A program made the position numbers and the translations under genes. The notes below the pieces were generated by a model. That model saw nothing but the letters and a program-made list of their open reading frames with translations, searched no databases and was not told where the DNA came from. A stretch of 64,000 nt of DNA from Hydrocarboniclastica marina (lineage in GTDB: Bacteria; Pseudomonadota; Gammaproteobacteria; Pseudomonadales; Oleiphilaceae). Below, piece by piece: positions 26,148-33,928 of the stretch. Every line of letters begins with the position of its first letter. Position 1 is the first letter of the stretch. Where the stretch lies: assembly GCF_004851605.1 (NCBI RefSeq), contig NZ_CP031094.1:56442-120441 (forward strand), written 5' to 3'.

Positions 26148-26555
26148 ATGGCAGTCTTACCGTTAACCTCACACGAAGCACAACGGCGGGCTGTGCGTTA
26201 CTCAGCAGATCATCTGCTAGCAAGGATCAGCGACCCTCGGACTCAGGCACAAGCCACGAGCGTTGACCACGCCCCAGGTTCGCCGGTGACTTTGATCGAT
26301 ATAAGTGAGGCAGGAGCATCGTTTATTTATCCCCAGAAGTTAGCACGGGGTCAAATAATCCATATCGACATATTGGGAGAGCAAACGCAGGCACGCCGGA
26401 TTAGTGCAGAGGTGAGAAATGTTCAAGCACTGACTCCGAAGATCGTTAGGGTAGGGGTAGCGTTCACCCTTGGAGAGGATGATGTAACGCGACACCATCT
26501 CAACGGGCTCATTCAGTATGCGAGCCTGAAAGGCATTTCTAAGGCAAACTGGTAA
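26148..26555 (+). CDS. PilZ-domain c-di-GMP receptor
   Basis: A 135-aa single-domain PilZ protein. Both nucleotide-binding motifs are intact: RRAVR (Arg13-xxx-Arg17) and DISEAG (Asp51-x-Ser53-xx-Gly56), so c-di-GMP binding is likely. Its start overlaps the stop of the IS-interrupted membrane gene (TAATG), which was probably its functional partner. The IS may now reduce its expression unless the IS itself reads through. Plasmid-borne PilZ proteins could adjust pili, adhesion or transfer to the cell's c-di-GMP level. Confidence 0.75.
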   Translation: MAVLPLTSHEAQRRAVRYSADHLLARISDPRTQAQATSVDHAPGSPVTLIDISEAGASFIYPQKLARGQIIHIDILGEQTQARRISAEVRNVQALTPKIVRVGVAFTLGEDDVTRHHLNGLIQYASLKGISKANW

Positions 26556-26610
26556 TTGTTCTGACCTTACAATCCTGCGCCTAACTATCTGATTTTCGTC
26601 CCTCCCCCGC

Positions 26611-26626
26611 GTTTCGCATGCGAAAC
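26611..26626. promoter_or_regulatory. GTTTCGCATGCGAAAC palindrome, site 3
   Basis: Exact copy in the 240-base gap before parA, 67 bases from site 4. Candidate parS centromere or par operator. Confidence 0.65.
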
Positions 26627-26677
26627 GATTTCGGCGACAGCTATTCAAATCTTCCTTCTCTACTACCAGGGTAAAGC

Positions 26678-26693
26678 GTTTCGCATGCGAAAC
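26678..26693. promoter_or_regulatory. GTTTCGCATGCGAAAC palindrome, site 4
   Basis: Exact copy about 100 bases before the parA start. Its architecture (GTTTC, six-base centre, GAAAC) resembles chromosomal parS sites bound by ParB. Confidence 0.65.
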
Positions 26694-26795
26694 ACTAACC
26701 TCTCTGGCTCGTCAAAAACTTCCGTCCGTCACTGGACATAACCACCTTAGCTTGTAAAATACCTTCAACAGCCGCCAGTGAAGGACAGACAAGAC

Positions 26796-27617
26796 ATGTC
26801 AACACCAATAATCGCGTTCGCTAACCATAAAGGTGGCACTGGGAAAAGCACGATTACGCTCCAAACCGCCTATTACTTGGCTCAGCGAGCAGGTATTCCA
26901 GAAGGCAAAAAGATTCTGGTGGTAGATTTTGACCCGCAAGGCAACACTTCCACGCGCTTGACCAGGCTAGATGATCTGGAGGAGTTGGGTGGGACCCGGA
27001 CTGCCGATCTATTTAATCCCGATCTAGAAGAAGTTACTCCGGTGATGACCCAGAGTGGCGCCGATCTTATCTATAGCCTGAAAAACGATTTGGATCTTGA
27101 TGATATTGAGCTCGAAGACCTGGCTGTTTTTCAGCATCCTCAAGTTCATATTCGCCGCCTGGCTCAAACTGGAAAATACGCAGCGATCTTACTGGATTGC
27201 CCGCCGGCAAGATCTCGTAAGCTCATCGCAGCATTAACGGCCGCGACTCATGTCATTGTTCCAGTTGAGGTGAGTGGTTTTGCGCGAGATGGCCTTGAAG
27301 GCTTGATTCGTTCTATTGAGATCGCTCGTCAAATCAACGATGACATCCAGCTCACTGGGGTGATTATCAATAAATACTCCTCAAGAAGTGACCGCCATCG
27401 TAGAGAGAAAGGTCGGTTAGAGGACGCGTTAGGCGATTTGTTGCTGCCTCAGAATATCTCTTTCCGAACACCAATTGACGAAGCGAACTGCGAGGCAATA
27501 CCGATCTGGGCAATGGCGAAAGGCTCAGCACGGACAGCTGCCAAAGAAGTAAAGTTGGTTTGCGAAGAGATAATCCGCAGAACCGGCATAAAGCTGGTGA
27601 AAAAGTCTCGGAAATAA
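26796..27617 (+). CDS. parA: ParA partition ATPase
   Basis: A 273-aa ParA/Soj-type ATPase with deviant Walker A KGGTGKS at 12-18, the Walker A' DFDPQGN region and LLDCPPARS. It moves plasmid copies along the nucleoid together with ParB bound at parS. I use ATG 26796 (GAAGGA upstream), not the GTG at 26778. Two palindromes lie upstream. There is no long N-terminal DNA-binding domain, so it is of the short type and repression is probably done by ParB or by the regulator at 21368. Confidence 0.9.
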   Translation: MSTPIIAFANHKGGTGKSTITLQTAYYLAQRAGIPEGKKILVVDFDPQGNTSTRLTRLDDLEELGGTRTADLFNPDLEEVTPVMTQSGADLIYSLKNDLDLDDIELEDLAVFQHPQVHIRRLAQTGKYAAILLDCPPARSRKLIAALTAATHVIVPVEVSGFARDGLEGLIRSIEIARQINDDIQLTGVIINKYSSRSDRHRREKGRLEDALGDLLLPQNISFRTPIDEANCEAIPIWAMAKGSARTAAKEVKLVCEEIIRRTGIKLVKKSRK

Positions 27618-27647
27618 ATACCTATAGCACTGACAAGCGAGTTGACC

Positions 27648-28853
27648 ATGAAGAGCAAGACGGCTCCCAAAAACGAGAAACCTACGTTTGGAAATTTGGG
27701 CGTTCTAAAAGAACGAGTAGCCAACATCCAGACAAAAAAGGACCCCGGCGCCGAGAGCGACAAGATACTGTGGGTTGAAGCCGATGAGTGCTACTCGGAA
27801 AAACAGGTCCGGAAAAAGTTCAACGAAGAAAGCATTGATGAGCTCGGGAAGTCCATGGAAGACCATGGTCAAGATCACCCGGTGCGGGTCCACCCTAAAG
27901 ACAGCAAGGGATACAGGATCATCAAAGGGGAAAGACGCTGGAGGGCCGCTAAGAAGCGGAAACTCAAACTGGCGATATGGGTAGATCAAAGCTCTCCATC
28001 AGAAGCCGGAATCCTTATCGGACAGATTGTAGAGAATGATCAACGTGAAGACATAGCGCCGCTGGAGCGTGCTGAGGGTTACAGAGCAATAAAGGAACTC
28101 ACAGAGAAAGAGACAGGCAAATCAATTCAGCTTGGGGAACTCTCTGAAATTCTTTCTCGATCAAAATCAGTCGTGTCGAAGTACCTCGCACTGCTCACAA
28201 TGCCTGAAGAGATTCAGGAACTGGCTGAAACTCGGATTGTCAGTGACGTCGAAACACTGAGAGCTCTCCACAAGATCCACGAACTGGACCCAGATCGATG
28301 CGCCAAACTCTGCGCGAGCATTATTGAAGATGGGGGGATTACTCGAAAATACGCTGAAGCGTATCTGAAGAGTCTCAAGCAGGAGATAGCCGACAAGAAT
28401 AAGCCATCAAATCAAAGTAGTCAGCCTGCGCTCGGCAACCGGGAACAAGAGGCCGAACGCGAGCACCAGCAAGATCTCAAGGGATCCGGTCTGGATGAAG
28501 AGGGGCTGCACGCGCAAAATGATGGTCAAGAGAGCCTGGAAACGGGAGATCCACTGGAAGGGGAGGGCGCCATGCCCGAACCGCCGAAGGATGTTCCTAT
28601 GCCAGCTGCCAAACTCAGCGATAGTGGCAGCTCAATCAAGGATGACAAAACCGGCTTTAATCGACGCCCTCTTGATCAGGTGGTCTACCTGGTCAGCTTC
28701 GTTTTAGAAAATCGTCAGATGTTCGGGTCGATTAAACTTGGTCTCCACACTGACAACCAGGATGAGGTAGTCGTTCGGGTTGGAGAAGAATCCGGCAAAG
28801 AGAGGCTGATAGCGATTATGGCGGAAGAATTAACCGTCATTGGGATACGGTAG
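27648..28853 (+). CDS. parB: ParB partition protein
   Basis: A 401-aa ParB. The N-terminal CTPase/ParB domain is shown by VRVHPKDSKGYRIIKGERRWRAAKK (the GERR box) and QIVENDQREDIAPLERAEGY. A helix-turn-helix follows (LSEILSRSKSVVSKYLALL), then a long acidic linker (about 250-335) and a C-terminal dimerisation domain. It should bind the GTTTCGCATGCGAAAC sites and recruit ParA. I use ATG 27648, with AGCGAG upstream; TTG 27642 is a possible alternative. Confidence 0.9.
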   Translation: MKSKTAPKNEKPTFGNLGVLKERVANIQTKKDPGAESDKILWVEADECYSEKQVRKKFNEESIDELGKSMEDHGQDHPVRVHPKDSKGYRIIKGERRWRAAKKRKLKLAIWVDQSSPSEAGILIGQIVENDQREDIAPLERAEGYRAIKELTEKETGKSIQLGELSEILSRSKSVVSKYLALLTMPEEIQELAETRIVSDVETLRALHKIHELDPDRCAKLCASIIEDGGITRKYAEAYLKSLKQEIADKNKPSNQSSQPALGNREQEAEREHQQDLKGSGLDEEGLHAQNDGQESLETGDPLEGEGAMPEPPKDVPMPAAKLSDSGSSIKDDKTGFNRRPLDQVVYLVSFVLENRQMFGSIKLGLHTDNQDEVVVRVGEESGKERLIAIMAEELTVIGIR

Positions 28854-28854
28854 G

Positions 28855-28905
28855 GCCGGCCCGGAGAGTTAAGAGCAACAATGTGCTCTAACTCTCCGGG
28901 CCGGC
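28855..28905 (+). terminator. Strong GC-rich hairpin between parB and the origin
   Basis: A 17-bp perfect stem (GCCGGCCCGGAGAGTTA and its complement) with a 17-base loop starts right after the parB stop. It has no T-tract, so it may act as a transcription block or insulator protecting the origin and not as a classic intrinsic terminator. Confidence 0.5.
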
Positions 28906-28942
28906 TAACAAGCGTCCTATACCATGCGATACTGGGACAGTT

Positions 28943-29321
28943 CTAACTGTGGAGTGAATGCCTGTCTTTTTGTCGTTTGGAGCTCGAATACTGGTTAACT
29001 GTGGAGTAAATGCCTGCCCATAGGACAAATCCGCAGAGTTACCAGCACAATTAACGCTAAAAATGACCATTAACTGAGCTGATCGGTTATAAAAAAGGGA
29101 AAACCAGGCATTTGCTCCACACTTACAAGCTTTTGCTCCACACATACAGGCATCTACTCCACTGCTACAGGCAATCGCTCCACACTTAACAGGCATTTCC
29201 ACCACCAGTCACAAGCTTTTGCTCCACTGTAAGAGGGCTTTTGCTCCACCTCAACTGGGCAATAGCACCACAGTTCGCAAGCTTTTACTCTACAGTTGGC
29301 AGGCAAATGCACCACAGTAAG
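28943..29321. repeat. oriV: Iteron array, probable origin of replication oriV
   Basis: Ten direct repeats of about 21-22 bp, consensus AGGCATTTGCTCCACACTTAC, fill 29104-29321. Two inverted copies (GTGGAGTGAATGCCTG and GTGGAGTAAATGCCTG) lie at about 28943 and 28995. The first and last thirds of the repeats vary more than the central CTCCAC. An A+T-rich stretch (29320-29430) follows and would be the melting region. The initiator gene begins right after it, the standard layout of iteron plasmids. The inverted pair may act in handcuffing or autoregulation. Confidence 0.85.
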
Positions 29322-29443
29322 AAAATCTATACTGTTGAAATGAAAAGGGAAAATGAAGCTTTGCGGAGACGGTTTTGACCGGTAAAGTAAAGAGAAAATA
29401 TATAAAGTCTGTAAAGGTTTAAAGGCAGGGCAGAGACTTTCTT

Positions 29444-30331
29444 ATGAAGGAAAGCGAAAGGAAGCTAATTGTTAAGAAGTCCAACGAGCTGATCGATGCC
29501 GGCTTTGAGCTGACTCTAAATGAGTCCCGGATCATTCTGTATTGTGTGTCCCAAATCCTTCCAAAGCAACCGATCAAGGCTGACGAAATGTACTTCGTCC
29601 ACGCCAAGGCGTTTAGTGAGCTGTTTCACCTCGACCTGGCTGGGGTCTACAAGACCCTGAAAAAGGCTATGCTCAAGCTGGGAGAGCGCTGGGCAACGGT
29701 TACCGACAAGAATGGGGACCCAAAGGAAATCCGCTGGATTATTACTCGGCAGTACTTCGAGAACCAGGGCGTTCTGGGACTCCAGTTTCATCCGGATATG
29801 CTTCCCTACATCTCTGAGCTGAAGAAGCACTTCACCCAATACGATATCAAGTTCATCAGCAGGATGAGCAGCGCTTATGGCATACCTATCTATGAGCTAT
29901 TAACGAAGCGTAGAGACCTGAAAAAACAGTCATTTTCCATTGACGCTCTTAAACAGAAGCTAAAACTAGAAGGCCGTTATCCTGCATGGAGAGACTTTAA
30001 ACGATACGTACTTGAGCCGGCTATTCGAGATCTCAACAATGAGTATGGCGAATTTAAGGCTTCGTACGAGACCATCAAGGAAGGCAGAGCTATCACAGCA
30101 GTGACCTTCAAATACGAGCCGCGCCGGAAATCACTGCCTCTATGGGATAGAGAAGGGAATCCTGCAGTTGAGAAACCCAAGAAATCCTGGGAAGAGTATG
30201 GCTACCGCTCAGATTCTGAGTACCGTGAAGCCCTTGAACTGGCGAAGAGATACGACTTCGACGTAAATAACGTCAGCGAATTTCTTAAGGCACGCGTTCA
30301 GGCACAACGCGATCGTAAGCACTCAAGATGA
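29444..30331 (+). CDS. rep: Rep_3-family replication initiator
   Basis: A 295-aa initiator of the RepE/Pi/TrfA-like winged-helix superfamily. The N-terminal half has the typical KSNELIDAGFELTLNESRIILYCVSQI start, and the second domain includes SSAYGIPIYELLTKRRDLKKQSFSIDALKQKL. It binds the upstream iterons and opens the AT-rich region. It is followed by a weak hairpin region and the S49 peptidase. The incompatibility group cannot be stated without comparison. Confidence 0.9.
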   Translation: MKESERKLIVKKSNELIDAGFELTLNESRIILYCVSQILPKQPIKADEMYFVHAKAFSELFHLDLAGVYKTLKKAMLKLGERWATVTDKNGDPKEIRWIITRQYFENQGVLGLQFHPDMLPYISELKKHFTQYDIKFISRMSSAYGIPIYELLTKRRDLKKQSFSIDALKQKLKLEGRYPAWRDFKRYVLEPAIRDLNNEYGEFKASYETIKEGRAITAVTFKYEPRRKSLPLWDREGNPAVEKPKKSWEEYGYRSDSEYREALELAKRYDFDVNNVSEFLKARVQAQRDRKHSR

Positions 30332-30421
30332 GTTACAGATAAAAAAAGCGCGGAACCCCCAGAGAGTCTCGATGGGCCGCGTTTAAGCTTAGGGCCAGAC
30401 TAGTTACCAGAGCCCCGAGAG

Positions 30422-31369
30422 ATGTCACCAGAGACTTCAGTCAACCCGTTCGAGACCCTTTCAAAAGAGCTGATGCGTGACTTACGCGCAGACAAACGGA
30501 AGTCCTTCCTGTTCCGGATCCTCACCTGGACTTACATCGTCATCACCACAATCGCTACATTTGGCCTTTTTTACGGTGGCTCGAGTAGTGATATCCCAGG
30601 CAAAGAAGATCCCCATGTTGGTGTCATTGATGTTTTCGGACCAATCCAGAGGAAGGGTGGAGTTGCTGCCAACCCAGTGATCGAAGCGTTGCACAATGCT
30701 TTCCAGAACGAGCACACCACCAGCGTTCTACTCGATATGGATTCGCCCGGAGGTAGCGCCGTTCAGAGCGACCTCGTCTACCGCGAAATCGTTCGGTTAA
30801 GGGACAAGTTTCCAGATAAACCTGTAATTGCGGTAGTCGGCGATGTCTGCGCTTCAGGCTGTTATTACATAGCCAGCGCAGCTGATGAGATTGTGATCAA
30901 CCGCTTATCGATGATCGGTAGCATCGGGGTCCGTATGGATGGTTTCGGCTTCACTGGCCTCATGGACAAGCTTGGTGTTGAGAGGAGAATCCTGACCGCG
31001 GGCGAGAACAAAATCATTTCTGACCCTTACAGTACTGTGCGCCCCGAGATTAACGCGCATCTGACCGAGCATGTACTCCTCAAAACCCACAATGTGTTTA
31101 TCGATGCCGTTAAGACTGGCCGGGGAGAGCGCCTTCATGAAGACCCGGCACTTTTTAGCGGGCTTGTGTGGGTGGGTCACGAAGCGATCGAGAAGGGCCT
31201 TGCTGACCGTATCGGTAGCGTGAGTTCCGTAGCTCGGGAACTTGCAGAAGAAGGGAACCAAGTGAATTACTCGATTCGTCAGCCCCGGATTCTCGACTGG
31301 TTCACCGGCGCAGCCGCGGCTGTTAAGCAGGAGTTAGTAAATTCTGATCTTCGACTGTCTCTTCTTTGA
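30422..31369 (+). CDS. SppA/SohB-like S49 serine peptidase
   Basis: A 315-aa membrane-anchored protease (transmembrane segment about 32-50, catalytic domain in the periplasm). The nucleophile Ser145 sits in VCASGCYYIAS and the general base Lys197 in GENKIISDPY, as in SppA. It has one catalytic half, so it would assemble as an oligomer of the SohB type. Its role on a plasmid is unclear. It could process exported proteins such as pilin or signal peptides, or help with entry stress. It stands alone between rep and a 440-base gap. Confidence 0.8.
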   Translation: MSPETSVNPFETLSKELMRDLRADKRKSFLFRILTWTYIVITTIATFGLFYGGSSSDIPGKEDPHVGVIDVFGPIQRKGGVAANPVIEALHNAFQNEHTTSVLLDMDSPGGSAVQSDLVYREIVRLRDKFPDKPVIAVVGDVCASGCYYIASAADEIVINRLSMIGSIGVRMDGFGFTGLMDKLGVERRILTAGENKIISDPYSTVRPEINAHLTEHVLLKTHNVFIDAVKTGRGERLHEDPALFSGLVWVGHEAIEKGLADRIGSVSSVARELAEEGNQVNYSIRQPRILDWFTGAAAAVKQELVNSDLRLSLL

Positions 31370-31811
31370 GAAAGGCTTAGCTCCAGGAGCAGCGAACAAA
31401 GCTATGGATACAATTACTAGCTTGTGCCCTGATTGACATCTTGAGGGTAGCGACAACGACGTGGCTACCCTACACCTTCCCTTTAGCGTCTCGCTTGAAC
31501 GGCTCTCTGAACGCCGCAAGGGCGCCCCAGCTATGTCTAACCCCCTGCAACTCACCCTAAGCCATAATCTCGTCCTTACCACTTGCAGCGCCTCTCGCAA
31601 ACATCCCAGGGAGGATGACGAAAATAATCCGTAGAGCTCGAGCTGATGAATCTGAAACTGGTCAAAAAGATATCCACAGAAAATGTGGAAAAAGGGACCG
31701 AATTAGAAGAAACGACCCTATAAATCATCGCTCTAGAAATTGGATAAATTTTAGGCAATAAAAAACCCCGCATCTTACGATAACGGGGCTGTGGTACTAC
31801 TGAATCAATAC
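31370..31811. other. Gap between SppA-like gene and the topB operon end
   Basis: About 440 bases with no supported gene. It contains the terminator of the convergent minus-strand operon (31760-31790) and a TCCACA/TGTGGA inverted repeat at 31673-31689 that includes a sequence similar to a DnaA box. Minus-strand frames here are low-quality shadows. Confidence 0.4.
31760..31790 (-). terminator. Intrinsic terminator of the topB operon
   Basis: Read on the minus strand, CCCCGTTATC and its hairpin partner GCGGGG are followed by a T6 run. It lies 22 bases past the last gene of the operon. Confidence 0.75.
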
Positions 31812-32336
31812 TTACCGGTCCCGTACCAACCTGACAAACCGGCCCGAGCTTACATCTGGGGTTAGGTCTGAGCCATCAACGAAATAGATGCTCCGTGCCT
31901 TTTTCCCGCTCCTAGAATCAGGCGTCGAAGACCAGTATGTGGCACTTGGCGTATCTGGAAACGCAGCCAGGTTGATCGCTGGACTATGGCATTGGTATTC
32001 CACCAAAGAACCGAGCTCTTTGATGTTCGGGAGCCGCCAATTACTGTGGCCGGCTATTCCGCCTGCATTATTCAGTACCCGGGCCTCCTGCAGAGCCTGT
32101 TCCCATGACAAACTCTTGGCAGATCCACTGCACGCCCCTTCGTTGTAGGTCTGTCCCATTGAGCACATTGACCACATTAAGCCGGTCTCAGCGTCAGTCA
32201 CTGTAGCGTCACCATGAACCACATAGCGTTCTGTCTTTGCTGTGGGCTGTATAGAGTCGTACTTGCATACCTGAGCATAGACGGTCGACGAAAGGCATAA
32301 GGTCACTGCACAGGCCAGGAATGATCGGTATATCAT
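31812..32336 (-). CDS. Exported DUF1566 (Lcl-type) protein
   Basis: A 174-aa protein with a signal peptide (residues 1-21, cut after VYA) and one DUF1566 domain. The domain shows the hallmarks TDAETGLMWSMC, WEQAL, NWRLPNIKELGSLV, TYWSSTP and a final GRFVRLVRD. DUF1566/Lcl domains occur in secreted or surface proteins of unknown, probably binding, function. It overlaps the preceding lipoprotein gene by four bases (ATGA) and is the last gene of the topB operon. Confidence 0.8.
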   Translation of the reverse strand: MIYRSFLACAVTLCLSSTVYAQVCKYDSIQPTAKTERYVVHGDATVTDAETGLMWSMCSMGQTYNEGACSGSAKSLSWEQALQEARVLNNAGGIAGHSNWRLPNIKELGSLVEYQCHSPAINLAAFPDTPSATYWSSTPDSRSGKKARSIYFVDGSDLTPDVSSGRFVRLVRDR

Positions 32337-33928
32337 TTTGAATTTCCTTCTGCGCTGCGAACAAGACGAATACGTTGACGATCATTCTTCTGGCAGAGCT
32401 GGATAGCACCAACTGCAGCGTCTACACACCAAGCCGATGCGTCATTATCTGCTGAGGGAGTCGACGAGTAGTAAGCGACACCATCGACCGCTCCATAGTT
32501 TGAGAAGAAAGCTGAATCCGGCGTGGTTACTGCTGAATCGCTGGAATAACTGTAGATCGATCGCAGTTCCGTAGCTGCGGGAAGACGCCAGTCATCGAAA
32601 CCGCACAGCCCGCGTGTGTTGGCCTCCTCGATATAGCTTGAGGTCCGGCAATACACGTTATTACGCCGTTCGTCGTCGGCGAGATAAGCGCAGGTCTGGC
32701 CTAGCGGAGCGCGTCTATCGAGCCTGTTTGACTCAAGTGGCGCACCTTTATTTCCGCCATTAATGGAGTCATCCTCAACGTACCAGGTATAGGTATAGCT
32801 GGCCGAACGCCAGATCGTCATATCTGGTTCTGACGCTTGCTCTTTGTTCTCCCAAACGAGGCCAGTGACATTGTCACGCGTACACTGCCAGGATGTGGCT
32901 GAGCCAGGGAGCGGATTGCCGTGGTTGTCCAGCTTGGTGAAAGAAAACCCTGCATGACCATCTGTTTGGTCTGGTTCTGACGAATCTCGACCAAAAGAGG
33001 CGTCCTGCCCTGGCGCAGTTCCCGGTTCGGCTCCCAAGCCATAGCTGAACCCATCAGAGAAACTGGTCACGCCAGTGTCGTTGAGCGCAATATCTCCAGC
33101 AATAGTCAAGGTATGACTGGCCGGTAAGTCACCAGCTGATGGCTTCGCATTCGTGGCAGATTCGATGCCGAGAATAACGGTCTCTCCGCCTTCAGGAATG
33201 GCGTCTCCGATAATTTCGATGTCGAGGGTTTCGGAGAGTGAGCCGGCCGGAATCGTCACCGTTGATATCTCGCTCATCGAGAAGTCATCACCCTCTGTAG
33301 CTGTCCCCTCCAGGTTGAGAAGAATATCAGTGTCGAAACCGCTGACGTTATCAAGCGCGATCGTTACATTGGCGTACCGGACAGTTTCGGCCACAGTCTG
33401 TTCGGCTGTGGTGAAGTATACCTGGGGCTGTTCGTCGTCATTGGTAATCGAGACCCGGGCAGTGCGGCCGCGGTTACCTAATCTGCCATTTTTCGGTGAA
33501 GACAACTCAACCTCGAACCACTCATCGTCTTCCAGCGCCTGATCCGCGATGATATCGAGCGCGATTTCCTGCCGACGACTTCCAGGGGGGAAAACAACGG
33601 AAACCTGCTCACTGCGGTAGTCTGAGCCTGAAGTAGCGGTCCCATCTTTGGTTACTAAGGTAACGCTTACTTCTTCGTCAGAGCTATCAGATAGATTAAT
33701 GCGAAGCTGGACATTTGATACCCCAGAGTTGCCTTCCCGAATTTTTGCCTCGTCGACGCTGATCTCTGGAGTAATCGAACTCTCACTACCAGAGCCTGAG
33801 CTGTTTTTAGATGTGGAGGAAGAATCGTCACCACTATCACTACCACCACAGCCGGTTACGACAGCAAAGCTGGTGGCCATTGCCAAGCAAAGTAACGTCC
33901 GCTTAAACGGTTCTTGAGCTGATATCAT
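32333..33928 (-). CDS. Lipoprotein with two Calx-beta domains and a DUF1566 domain
   Basis: A 531-aa surface protein. The lipobox VTGC gives Cys27, followed by a Ser/Gly/Asp linker. Two Calx-beta repeats (about 50-155 and 160-275, each with GTATxGxD and an acidic DDEWFEV or EGGETV turn) would bind calcium. The C-terminal DUF1566 domain (about 330-525) shows TGLVWENK, WRLPAATELRSI and YYSSTPS. Its start overlaps the topB stop (ATGA) and its stop overlaps the next gene (ATGA), so it is coupled on both sides. The function is probably adhesion or ligand binding, by inference. Confidence 0.75.
   Translation of the reverse strand: MISAQEPFKRTLLCLAMATSFAVVTGCGGSDSGDDSSSTSKNSSGSGSESSITPEISVDEAKIREGNSGVSNVQLRINLSDSSDEEVSVTLVTKDGTATSGSDYRSEQVSVVFPPGSRRQEIALDIIADQALEDDEWFEVELSSPKNGRLGNRGRTARVSITNDDEQPQVYFTTAEQTVAETVRYANVTIALDNVSGFDTDILLNLEGTATEGDDFSMSEISTVTIPAGSLSETLDIEIIGDAIPEGGETVILGIESATNAKPSAGDLPASHTLTIAGDIALNDTGVTSFSDGFSYGLGAEPGTAPGQDASFGRDSSEPDQTDGHAGFSFTKLDNHGNPLPGSATSWQCTRDNVTGLVWENKEQASEPDMTIWRSASYTYTWYVEDDSINGGNKGAPLESNRLDRRAPLGQTCAYLADDERRNNVYCRTSSYIEEANTRGLCGFDDWRLPAATELRSIYSYSSDSAVTTPDSAFFSNYGAVDGVAYYSSTPSADNDASAWCVDAAVGAIQLCQKNDRQRIRLVRSAEGNSK

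Noticed and set aside
28888..29205. 105-aa minus-strand ORF over the origin
   Set aside because: Its repeated ACxCGAxAC-type residues are simply the translation of the iterons.
29104..29321. CRISPR-like array
   Set aside because: Repeats are adjacent with no unique spacers and sit before a Rep gene; they are iterons.
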